A DNA stretch of 64,000 nucleotides from contig QANT01004479.1 of the NCBI GenBank assembly GCA_003254885.1, forward strand, positions 57,023 through 121,022, in the 5' to 3' direction. The translations under genes and the position numbers were made by a program. The notes under the pieces are model-generated. The model had not been told where the DNA came from. It did no database searches and worked only from the letters and a program-made list of their open reading frames with translations. Shown here one piece after another: positions 1-13,139 of the stretch. Positions within the stretch are counted from its first letter, which is position 1. Every line of letters starts with the position of its first letter. Source of the DNA: Purshia tridentata (taxonomy: Eukaryota; Streptophyta; Magnoliopsida; Rosales; Rosaceae).

Positions 1-1
1 G

Positions 2-1564
2 GGAATTAAAAATCCAAAAATAGTAGCCTGGAGTGCAATGATAAACTGCCTTGATCAACAAGGGCGAAGCCTAGAAGCGGCTGAGATGTTTTGCCAAATG
101 AGACAGAGAGACACAAACTTGACGCCAAATCAATTTACCCTTGCTAGTATTGTTACTGCTGCCACCAATCTGGGTGATTGGCGCTATGGTGAAAGCATTC
201 ATGCTTATGTATATAAATATGGTTTTGAATCTGATAATTACATCGGAAGTGCACTTGTGACAATGTACATAAAAGTTGGATCAGTACAAAAAGGTTGGCA
301 TGCATTTAATACAATGACTGTTAGAGATACAGCTTTATGGAATGCCCTTTTATGTGGAATTTTTGACAGTGAAAGCTGTGATCATGGGCCAAATATCTTC
401 AGAGAGATGCTTGTTCAAGGTTTCAAACCTGATATATATTCATATATCGGCATTCTAAGATGCTGTTCCAGCCCCTTAACTGTATGTTTCGCAAAGCAAG
501 TACATGCCCATATTGTAAAGCATGGCCTAAACTCTAATAGATCTGTTGGAACTGTTCTCATTGAGATGTATGCCAAAGGCAGGTGTGTGGAAGATGCAGA
601 TGTAATTTTAAATGAGTTGATTGAAAGAGACTTCCTCACTTGGACAGTCATCATGTCGGGTTATGCACAAACAAATCAAGGAGAGAAGGCTATAAAGTGT
701 TTCAGTAAGATGCAACGACAAGGTTTGAAGCCCAACAAATTCACTTTCTCCAGCTGTTTGAGTGGTTGCTCCAGTTTAGCAATGCCAGAAAGTGGACGAC
801 AGCTCCATTCCTTGGCATTAAAGTCTGGACTGTCCAGTGATACATATGTTTCTAGTGCACTTGTTGCTATGTATGCACAATGTCGATGCATAGAAGATGC
901 CGAGGTGATATTCAAGGGCTTGGCTTCAAGGAACACAGTCTCCTGGAACACAATCATATGTGGATACTCACAACATGGGAAAGGAAAGAAGGCTCTTGAA
1001 TCTTTTAATATTATGTTAGATGAAGGTGTTCTGCCTGATGAGGTTACCATCATAGGCGTTCTTTCTGCATGCAGCCACATGGGTTTAATTGATCAAGGGA
1101 AGATGCACTTTAATTCATTGAGCAAGGATTACGGGCTTACTCCTTCAATTGAGCATTGCGCTTGTATGGTCAATATCCTTAGTCGGGCCGGAAAATTTAA
1201 TGAGGTTGAAAGCTTTGTTGAGGAATGGAAACTCACACAAAATGCCATGATCTGGGAAACCATTCTTTGGACTTGTAAAATGCATGGGAATGTAGAATTT
1301 GGTGAGAGAGCTGCACAGAAACTATTTGAGATTGAACCTGAAATGGACTATAATTATGTAATGTTATCTGACATATATGCAGCCAATGGACGCTGGGATG
1401 ATGTTGCAAGGGTTAGGGCATTAATGTCTGATCGGAAAATTAAGAAGGAACCAGGTTGTAGCTGGCTGGAGGTCAATGCTCGAACCCATGTTTTTATGGC
1501 TCAAGATAGGTCACATCCCATGACTAATGAAATTTGTATGCAGTTGGAAGGGCTGGCTCGATGA
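2..1564 (+). CDS. Pentatricopeptide repeat (PPR) protein, PLS class with E/E+ tail, 5' truncated
   Basis: The window opens inside this gene: the frame is open from base 2, and the ATG at 38 is internal because the residues before it (KNPKIVAWSAM) already read as a PPR motif. The visible ~520 residues are continuous PLS-type PPR repeats without introns, with typical phrases such as WNALLCGI, WTVIMSGYAQ and WNTIICGYSQHGKGKKAL. They end in an E/E+ region (GCSWLEVNARTHVFMAQDRS). The protein stops soon after E+ and has no DYW deaminase domain. Family members bind organelle RNA in a sequence-specific way, usually for C-to-U editing, working with a DYW partner in trans when their own is missing. Organelle targeting cannot be judged because the N terminus lies outside the window. 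The family call is firm; the RNA target is unknown. Confidence 0.93.
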   Translation, partial: GIKNPKIVAWSAMINCLDQQGRSLEAAEMFCQMRQRDTNLTPNQFTLASIVTAATNLGDWRYGESIHAYVYKYGFESDNYIGSALVTMYIKVGSVQKGWHAFNTMTVRDTALWNALLCGIFDSESCDHGPNIFREMLVQGFKPDIYSYIGILRCCSSPLTVCFAKQVHAHIVKHGLNSNRSVGTVLIEMYAKGRCVEDADVILNELIERDFLTWTVIMSGYAQTNQGEKAIKCFSKMQRQGLKPNKFTFSSCLSGCSSLAMPESGRQLHSLALKSGLSSDTYVSSALVAMYAQCRCIEDAEVIFKGLASRNTVSWNTIICGYSQHGKGKKALESFNIMLDEGVLPDEVTIIGVLSACSHMGLIDQGKMHFNSLSKDYGLTPSIEHCACMVNILSRAGKFNEVESFVEEWKLTQNAMIWETILWTCKMHGNVEFGERAAQKLFEIEPEMDYNYVMLSDIYAANGRWDDVARVRALMSDRKIKKEPGCSWLEVNARTHVFMAQDRSHPMTNEICMQLEGLAR

Positions 1565-3466
1565 TGAATGAAAACTGAATTTCTCTGAAGATTGAGAATG
1601 ATTTAGAGCATGGATATAAGTAATTGGAAAGGATGGGATTCAACTGCTTCTGCTTTGAGCAAATACCAATCTTGATGACCTGCTTTTTTAGAGGCCATTG
1701 TCATAGAATTCATACGCCTAAAGCAAGCAAACTGCTCTGGAGTATAGCAAGTTGAAAGGAACTGAAAGTCTGAAACAGTGAGTGTTGGTCAGGGCTTCAG
1801 CAGGCAGATCTTGGAAGTGGTTTACAAGCCAGAAATGGAGGAGTTTGTCAGGCTGCAAATGATTTGATTAGTTTATGGGGGATTAATTCTTATGGCCACC
1901 AAGAAACTGTGAAGCAATGCCATCACAATGTGATAAAATAATGCCCCCAGATTTTTAAGTGGTCGACAATAGTCATCAGTCACAGGGTATTTAGGCAATT
2001 TAGAGATGCCGTAGTAACATCCAAGCTGCCAATTGTATTTTTGGCAAATTCTCTCGGTAACAACTAACAAGTCATTTTAAGTTCCCGCCAAACTTTGTAA
2101 CTTAAAATCACTGAAATAGGTGGAAGGAGTAGGACTCAATTGTATGATAAGAACTAATAAATCATATTCACCATCACATATATGTGACTTTACATTCTTT
2201 CAATGAGTGTTGTTTATGAGATATAGAGGTAGATTGCAAATGCAGAATTAACTTGGGTAATTTTTTTTGTTACATTAAAGGAAATCGAATTCTATCTTTA
2301 TTATGGCAAAGAAAAAAAGAATTTGATATTTATTTGATCTTTGTATTANAAAAGAATTTGATATTTATTTGTTCTTTTGTATTAAAGGGAATCAAATTGT
2401 TACTCTACCTTAATTCTTCTTTATTATCCACCTTTTTTCACCACTTGAGCTAATCACAAAATATATATTTTTTATCATCGGCTAATCACAAAGATTTAGC
2501 ATAGTAAATTTGTAATCGCTCACCATTTCCTTAATTTTTTTTATTTTTAATTTGTTTTTGGCGTAGTAATCACTAATCACCCTAATCAGTAATCAACATC
2601 TTTTACAGAAAAAAAAAAGTCACTAATCAACATCAATAAAAGCCTAAAGGCGTAATAAACGACAACGTTTCACATATTATCTTATATTTGTATCCTCTTT
2701 TTCTCTCCTACTACGTTTGGTAGGTTGAGTCACAAGAACTTTATACATTCTCAACAGGAGGTTCGCTGGTAGTGCTGAAGTTCCAGAGTCAAATTTAGTT
2801 CAAGCGTGCAGAAAAGGCAGTGCTAATATGTACTTCTCCTGTTTAAAAAGAAGAAAGCCTGGGTTTTGCAGACTGAACAGATAGCAGAGACAATATGCTA
2901 TGCTATGTGCTGTTGGAGCCACATGTGGGCAATTTACAATTCTATTTTGCTTGAGATTTCTTTCCTGTTGCTTTAAGCCCCTGTGGACTTCCTGTGAAGA
3001 ATGCTATTGTTTTGCCCTCATGGGCTTGTAAACTTTTATTGTCCAATTTCAATGAGCAAGGCTTCTTATATAGGCAGAGATTGCCCTAGATGAAAATTTT
3101 AAAACAATAAACATTTTTGAGTCTCTAAAGTGATGACAAAATTTTGTTTCACTGAAATGTTGTATTCCTTACTACTGCACAACAAATGTTATACGCTCCA
3201 TCCAAAAGAATAAGTTACACAACAAATGCAACACGGCTCATCTAATAACTACTAAAATAACCACAAAAGTGATGCAGTGAAGGCAGTATATCAACTTTTG
3301 GTAGTATATGAGGACGCCTCATGCATCTAGTTGCCTCAGTATTTTACTTGCATATAAATTTTTTCATCCATTAGACATTCTTGTTAACCCCTACAAAATT
3401 GGTACAAAACAGCGACACTGAAAACAGTCTACATTTTATGAATTTATGGATAGCCCAAGCATGACC
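1565..3466. other. Intergenic, no gene seen
   Basis: This is the space between the 3' ends of the PPR gene (+) and the next gene (-). It is AT-rich, with no ORF or splice pattern I can support. It holds a short tandem duplication around the N at 2349; the rest is presumably 3' UTR of both genes and spacer. Confidence 0.6.
2315..2384. repeat. 35-bp tandem duplication around an N
   Basis: Two near-identical AT-rich units (2315-2348 and 2350-2384) both begin AAAAGAATTTGATATTTATT and are separated by the ambiguous base at 2349. The N at the junction suggests the copy number was hard to assemble. Confidence 0.75.
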
Positions 3467-5846
3467 TTATTGCTCTTTCGAATCTGTATCCTCATCAGAG
3501 AGTGGTTCACTCCCACTGCTTAGGTCATCTTTACCGATAAATGAGGACCTCGCACCAGCTGAGTTAGAATTATGGCCGAGGTCATACTTGACAAATTTTA
3601 TCTTCTCTTTCTTCTCAGCATTTTCCCCCTCTTCACGCTTCCTTCCTCTTTTTTCCGTTGACTTCATTGTATGCGCAGCAGCTACAAGTGCAGCACTCAC
3701 AGATCCATTCACCTTTTCATTCTCCTCATCTGTATGTTCCTCTTCTCCCTTGTTATCTATGTAAAAGAGAAGATCATCATCCACTTTCTTGCCCCCCAAC
3801 TTAGAAGCCAGTTGGTCAGAGTCTGGTTTGGAGATATCAAGAACCAGTTTGGTTCGAAACTTCAATATGCTATCATCAAATACTCTTAAGCCTTGATCCT
3901 CAAGGTTAAGAAGCCATTCTGAAGAATGAGATCAATATTAGAGAGAGCATTAGTAAAAATCTGCATAATTCCACAAATGAAAGTAAGCAGATCCACTTAC
4001 TTATAAGAGTTTTCGGTGAGGTTCCCTTCGATCTGATTGCACTATCCTCCACAGGAATCTGATTGTTTACCCATTTAATTATCTGGGAATATAAATGTGA
4101 ACTCGAAAATGCAGTTATATAAGAGAGGGCTCTCCTTTGATCCCCATGCTCCCTGAAGCAAGCCAAATAATGAGATTTTTCCATACGGGTTTCATTAAAT
4201 TCAACAACATGAAATGCCCATTTTATTTTCATTTTTCTTTCTGAACATGTAACCATAGTTGTTTTTTATACCTAAAATACTCCACTGCTTCATGCGTGAC
4301 AATCAATCTTTTTATAGCGATACTTTTCATGTGCTCAGCAGGTATGTAAATCACTCTCTCAGGGTTGAATGAAGAATACTCGGGCAATATGATGGCATCA
4401 TAAAGCACTTTCCTCAACAAAACTTCATCTTCAGAACTCTGCATATAAAGATTTACCAGCATATGCTCTTTAACTTTAAGATCATATCAAAACAAAGATC
4501 ATATCATATGATTTAAGATCATATCATATGATTTAAGATCATATGCTCTTTTAAACTACATATTTTTAAAAAGGTCTACTAAGTTACGCTAACCAATAGA
4601 GAGGTAACAGGAAGAGTCTTCTCCAGCAGCATCCTCAGAAGGATCTCTGGTTGACACAAAGAATAGGAATGTTAGAAAATTATATATGAGATTGAAGAAA
4701 CTATTATCATTATATGAGATACATGGAATGGTATTCAGTGAAACATAATGCATGCAGCAAACCTAGCAAACAGTTTAGATAAGCATGATAGAATTTTACC
4801 GTTTCTCCTTTTGAAATCAATGAAATGGAGAGTAACACATAAAATTAAATGCCGGCAATTAAACCAGGAAAGGCACATTAAAGCCCCAAACCTTTTGGGA
4901 GCAAATTTCCCTAAGCCAATTAAGTTTATGTACAACTCATGCCTTCACAAAAATAAAACTTTGTCATGCAGAAGGAAAAACCTTGATAACAAATACACAT
5001 ACACCATGTCCTAAATCAGGCAAAAACTAAACAACACTAACCGAAAAGATGAAAGTTCTGAAGCCCGGTAATGGAAGCAATAGCCCAAGTCCTTAACTCT
5101 GTTTCCAACTCCTCCCTTGAAGTCCCAACTTTAAAATTCAAGCAGAACTTCAACAAAAACGCCTCTGCAATAACAACTCCAGCAAAGTAACCCACATCAC
5201 CGCCTCTCTCACTAACCCCTCGAAGCACGTCAGTGCTCACTAGCGGGAAGAAAAATTCTAGTCCCTCATGTGAGTTCTTCCAAATACGAATTAAATCCGC
5301 AACAGGCGTAACCAAATTCAAACCAGTGAAACCATCATCCTCGCCCACATCCTTGCAAGAACACAGACTTATATAACCGAGAATCACTCCCATCAAACTC
5401 TCAACCTCTTTCATCACTTTCTTCTCTCGTTTCGATGACAAGTCCCTCTTAAACAAATCAACAACCCCATGATACACCTCGTGTACTACAGGGGCAAGCA
5501 ACGCAATGCTCTTCGAAGAACTGCATGGAGCTGAGCACGCCGATATGAGCTGAAACAAGTCCTTTGCGGCTGATATCCGATCCAAAGGACCGTCTTTTGG
5601 GTGATAACGGCTACGAAAGGTTAATGCGGCATAGACCCAGATGGATTCGAGAGGTGGGTCGAGTCGAGCTTGCATTAGTACGTAGAATTCTTGAATAAAG
5701 TGAGAGAATTTGGGGTTTTCTTTGTGAATTTCAGCTAAAACGCTTTGAATTGATTGGGTTAGCTTGAGGTCGTAGCTTTCACCAATTAGGGGGTTAGCAT
5801 TTGGCGGGTTTAAGGAATTTGTGGGGTCGATTAGAGCAAAAGCCAT
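3467..5846 (-). CDS. Conserved plant protein of unknown function, 570 aa, 5 exons
   Basis: Not recognised. Exons on the minus strand are 5846-5042, 4646-4594, 4438-4272, 4236-4001 and 3918-3467; all introns are GT-AG and the total of 1713 nt keeps one frame. I start at 5846 (MAFALIDPTNSL), where ATG has a good plant context (ATGGCT), rather than the in-frame ATG eight codons upstream. Residues 1 to about 455 look alpha-helical, with no signal peptide or clear membrane span. The last ~110 residues are highly charged: a lysine/glutamate stretch resembling a nuclear localisation signal (STEKRGRKREEGENAEKKEK) and an acidic tail (SDEDTDSKEQ). The layout suggests a helical-repeat body with a nuclear tail, but that is inference only. 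It sits head-to-head with the saposin-like gene over a shared 0.7-kb promoter region. Confidence 0.8.
4495..4545. repeat. 20-bp tandem repeat in an intron
   Basis: The unit AAGATCATATCATATGATTT occurs twice (4495-4514, 4515-4534) and then partially (4535-4545), inside the second intron of the unknown 570-aa gene. No effect on the coding frame. Confidence 0.85.
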
Positions 5847-6529
5847 GGTTGAAAGTTGAGATGTGATCAATTTTGTTTCAGTGAGGAATGAATAAGAAGC
5901 AGTGCTAAAGCAAAAACCCTAAATTTATTAGCAGGTAAGGTAAAGAACGAAGAAGGCAACGGTTTAGGGTTTAAGGGGTTACCGCTTCATCAACGACGTA
6001 TCGTTTTGCTATGCGGATAAGTGAATTGGGCCTTTTCTTGGGCCTTGAATTGTTGATGGGATGGTTGGGTTCGTCCATTAAAATAACATAAGGCCCAACA
6101 ACGGCTTAATCTGACCCCAAATCTCACACCGGCACAGAAATCAAAGAAATTGGACGGCTGTGATCTTTCGTTCGCTCTACTATCAATTGCGGGAAAGGCA
6201 GAATTTTATTTATGAAAATCATAGTACGTGTTATCTCGTACCCTATTGGTTGAAAACGTGGGACCCACTATACCATATGCTCTAACCAACCAATCAGATG
6301 TAGGGAAACACGTAAACAAACAAATTAATTTCACAAAATGTAATCATTTTTTGTTAGAACCTTAAAAAATTTAAAAATCAGAGTAACAGTTGAAGTTGGT
6401 TTGGTGAAAGTCCCTAAATTTTTGTATCAGTTTGGTGAAAACCCTTATAAAGATCAAAGTAGTTGTGTTGGTCACTGTTTGATGCAGTCTCTGTGTTCGT
6501 GCTCGAATTCTAGAGAGTGAGACAGAGTT
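5847..6529. promoter_or_regulatory. Shared divergent promoter region with GGCCCA motifs
   Basis: The 683 bp between two divergent start codons contain several TGGGCC/GGCCCA motifs (about 6029-6045 and 6092-6100). This is the site II-like element common in promoters of plant housekeeping genes and bound by TCP-type factors. No clear TATA box was found near either start. A bidirectional promoter is inferred from the head-to-head layout. Confidence 0.5.
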
Positions 6530-8730
6530 ATGGCGAAACTAAAGCCAATTCTGGTAGCTGTTTCAGTGTTGATGATCTTAGCATGTGTACCGATCTCTGA
6601 GTGTGCCAAGAAGCCGGTGACTGTTGCTAGAAAGGAAGACATTCCGTACATCAAATGCCAAGTCTGTGAGAAGCTCGCAGCTCAGCTACACCACCAAGTT
6701 GAGAAGAAGCAAGCTGAGATCGCTCCCAAGAAGGTATTTTTATTATCTGGGTTTTCTTCTATTGTCTTCAATATGCTTTTGTTTGAGAAGTTGATTAATG
6801 GGTTTTGTTCGTTCTGTTGAATTTTATATGGGTGTTTGCTTCTTTTTTTTGGTGCTAGATCTCCGAGTATCAGATTATTGAGATTGCGGAGAATGTCTGT
6901 AATTTGAAGAAGGCAGAAGCGGATTGGATTTTGATGATTGATATAGTTGAAAAAGGAGATAAGTTGGAGGTAAGAATAACAATTGTTTGGTTTTGGTTTA
7001 AGTTGGAGAAATGCTCGATATTCTGTGCTTTGAGTTTTGTTATTTATTGATGTGGATCTTTATCGACCCAAATTGGAAAGATAGTGTATTTTGTCAGATA
7101 AATTATGGCTTGCTAGTATTGTGTGGTGTAGTGGATAGCTGTTTTATAAATTTATTTTTTATTGAAAGACCATCAAATGACAACCTTTTTTTGTTGATGC
7201 AATTATATAAACTTCTATTGTGCGGAAATTTTGTTGTTTATTGTTCTGACCTGCTACACCATTTGATATTTTTCAGCTGGTGGAACAAGATTCTGAAGGG
7301 CAATGCAATTCAGAATGCAAGACAATAGAGCGAGCTTGTCAGGAGGTGAGGTTTTGGATCTTGGTTTTTATTTTCTTAGATTTGTCCAGTTCCTGTGTTT
7401 CCTATGCTAGAATCCTAATCTGGAACATTGCAGGTTTTGGGGTATTCTGATACTGATGTTGCTGAATATCTATACAAATCCAAACCTGATATTGATTCAT
7501 TGGTTAGTTATGTATGCAAAGACGTTACTAAAGCATGCAGTACCAAGCCACCCCGAGTTCCTAAGGTAACTGCTTTGTTGATGTGATATTCTAGTCAAGT
7601 CATTATCTGCATAAATATATTTGGAAGGGATCACCCTTTGTTGGTTAATTGAGATGTGGGTCAATCTTTGCAACTGCTTTGCTTTTCCATCAAAGTAATT
7701 TTATTGTTGTCATGGTTCTGTATGTCTTAAAGATATGTCAATTTAATTTTTCAAGAAAAATAAATATGCTGATCACCTGTAGTCCTTCTTGTCTTAACTA
7801 TAAATTTGGCGAGTAGAAAATTATTCTGAAAATTTTTTTTGTACACACATTGAGCTCCTGTGTGGCCAGCAATGGTGCCCTCACAACCTACAGAATTGTG
7901 TGATATGCTTCCTAATCTTTAGCTACACAAGCAGATGTTTGATCCTAATAAGAATGAGGTGGAGATCCATGAGTGCTCCTTGCGTACATGTTAATCCCTA
8001 CCCCTGATTTAAGTTTTTAACCACCTCGATCAATGTCGAGGTCAAGTATCTCTATGTTACATAGGATAATATACATCTAGATGATTGGCCTTTGCACAAC
8101 TTGCTCCGAAGCAACTGTTACGTATCTTACTCATGAAAATAATTGTGTCCCAGGATAGGACTCCGGGAGAAGATTTCATGCCAAAGTCATCAAAAGAAGC
8201 TGAAATGGAAAAGATAATGAAATCCATGGAGGTAATTTTCCTTCCATTGCAGGAAAACTTCATTCCATAACCATACTCGTGTTTTGCTGAATTTGTCCTG
8301 TATTCTGTCTCTCTATTCTTCAGGGCATGCCAGGAGCCCCAGGCATGAAAATGTATTCAAGAGATGAGTTGATGAACATGCAAAATTTTGGTGGTGAAGA
8401 TGCTGATGAAGAAGAAGATGATGATGACGAGGAAACTAAATTTCCTTCAAAATTGGTAACTACTAAATTTCAGTCTATAAATTCTCTATGAGAAATCATA
8501 TTTGTTTCTTTCAGTATTTAAACAATTTTATTGAACAGGGAAAAGTTTTGAGAGAAAAGGAAAGTGCAAAGAGTGATTTGAAACAGACGATTGCCATCGG
8601 AATTAAAAAGACCAAGGAGACACTAAAGAAACATGCAAACCAAGTCTCTAACTGGTTACGGCAAAGGTGGAGGGGACTGAACAAGGCAGGTTCAAAGAAG
8701 AGTACAAAGAACAGCAAGGCTGAACTTTAG
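6530..8730 (+). CDS. Saposin B-type / canopy-like ER protein, 305 aa, 7 exons
   Basis: Exons are 6530-6733, 6859-6969, 7277-7345, 7434-7565, 8154-8231, 8324-8455 and 8539-8730, all GT-AG and all in phase 0. Residues 1-25 form a signal peptide (LVAVSVLMILACVPISECA). Next comes a saposin-B/canopy-like cysteine-rich region with paired cysteines (CQVC, CNSEC, CQE, CKDV, KACS). A very acidic run follows (EDADEEEDDDDEE, about residues 219-231), then a lysine-rich C-terminal helix. It resembles the plant proteins annotated as TLR4 regulator/MIR-interacting saposin-like (canopy family), which animals use as ER chaperone helpers. It ends in KAEL, which could be a variant KDEL-type retrieval signal. 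The plant function is not established; ER location is inferred from the signal peptide. Confidence 0.88.
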
Positions 8731-9402
8731 TAGAACACTGAATCACACAATTATAGGAATTGCATTTGAGTTGTCACGTTTTTGTCAATTATATCAAATA
8801 TGGTTTTGACATTAAGTAGGAAGTTGAGGAAAAATGAAAGTTAATTTGCTTTTATTACTTTCAGAGTACCCAACAATTGCAATTGTATTAACTTCTGGGA
8901 TTATGTATGATTAAAGTGAAACATGGCCACAAAAAAACAAAAGTGAAACATGGAGCTTTTGCGCCCAGGATTGGCATTAATTTGTGTCACTTTTTTTGGG
9001 CCACTGTCCTCATCCCATTAATGTTGAAATGCTTTTGAATTTTTATATTGGATGGCAACTGCAAAATACTTTTTATCGCTATAACAAGTTTTTTTTTTTT
9101 GTATTACCTAAAAAAACTTGGCATTCATAACAAAATAATTCTGACTCACAATCATTTGCTTGGAAGGTTCTGATTTCAACTTTGGGGAGTTGCAAAAACA
9201 TGAAGTCAAATAATAGATAAAATTCCCAACCTTTTAGCATCAAAATTTTAACGTTGCAATTTCAAGGAATGAATAATTGAGGATTACAGATGTTACAATG
9301 CTGCCTTTCATATGGATGTACCTTTCAAACAGGTCAAGCAACAATCGGCAACACTCGGTTGTTGCAATTCTGGATTGGTTTCTTGACGTGACAAAACCGA
9401 CG
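8731..9402. other. Convergent 3' flanks, no gene
   Basis: This space lies between the ends of the saposin-like gene (+) and PRMT1 (-). AT-rich; it presumably holds both 3' UTRs. No other structure seen. Confidence 0.6.
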
Positions 9403-12168
<2,766 letters not shown>

Positions 12169-13087
12169 TGAGAGCGGACTTAGGGTTCTACGAGGGTTTT
12201 TTGGGTAACTACAAGTTTCAGCTGCGTGCGTGTGCGACCGCTTTTTTTACTATAAGTAGACTGTAGAGGCCGGGGAGTTTCATGTCTTTTTTGACTTCAA
12301 CTGGGAGGGTCCTCGTACAGTCGTACTGTCAACCCAGGACACGACACTGTTCCGCAGCAAAATTAAGAATCTGACCTAGGCCCATATAAGGCCCAAATAC
12401 TTGCCCTGTAAATTGCCCAAACATTAGGCCCACACAAGGCCCAACGGAATCCAAGTACAAAACAATTTGGATAGGATATTCCAATTACCCTCAATTACTA
12501 AGTTGACCACTCTTGAACTATTTCCATAGACTATTATTGAATGGTGTAAATAATATTAAGGATTCGATGTTGACTACCGAAATAACACAAATAATTCGGT
12601 AAATTATTTCAGAATTTTCCCATTGCACTATAACATCTAAAAGATCTGTAGTGGAGCCACCTTATGTGATACAAACAAATTTAAGAGTAGAAAATCAATA
12701 CCCTAATAGGTAAAAGGTGAAAGAAACCATCGACATTTAAGAATAAAAAAAAATTGTATTGTAGATTTTTTTTTTAATAATCACCTTAACATAGTTAAGA
12801 GTTTTTTAATTATTGCGTATTATAGTAATAGAATTCTTTTTTATGATTGTGATTGTTACTTGGTGAAGTACGGGCCCTATTGAATAACAATTCCAGCGCT
12901 TATTTTTCTAGGAAAAAAAAATGTGTGCAAAAGAAAGAGATGGAGAGAGAGAGAGAGAACAGAGTATTTGGTTCTAAGTTTTGTAACATTATTTTACAGC
13001 AGATGTGTTACTTTATTCGACCGTCTAGTAAATCAGAATCCCTTATTACAATATTTCTGTCCATTTTCTGAATACATGGAGGCTTTA
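12169..13087. promoter_or_regulatory. PRMT1 promoter region with a GGCCCA cluster
   Basis: Upstream of the PRMT1 start (-), a cluster of TAGGCCCA/AGGCCCAA elements lies at about 12377-12443 (four copies in 70 bp). This site II-like density is typical of constitutively expressed plant genes. The part nearest 13087 is 3' flank of prolidase. No additional gene seen. Confidence 0.5.
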
Positions 13088-13139
13088 TCAAGTGGCCATG
13101 GTGTCCCTGCCTTTATCAAGTGGCCATGGTGCCCCTGCC
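13084..13139. repeat. 28-bp tandem duplication across the prolidase stop codon
   Basis: Two 28-bp units, 13084-13111 and 13112-13139, differ at one base. They lie at the very end of the prolidase reading frame. Because 28 is not a multiple of three, the second copy (in gene direction) is read in a new frame and supplies the last residues and the stop. Confidence 0.9.
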
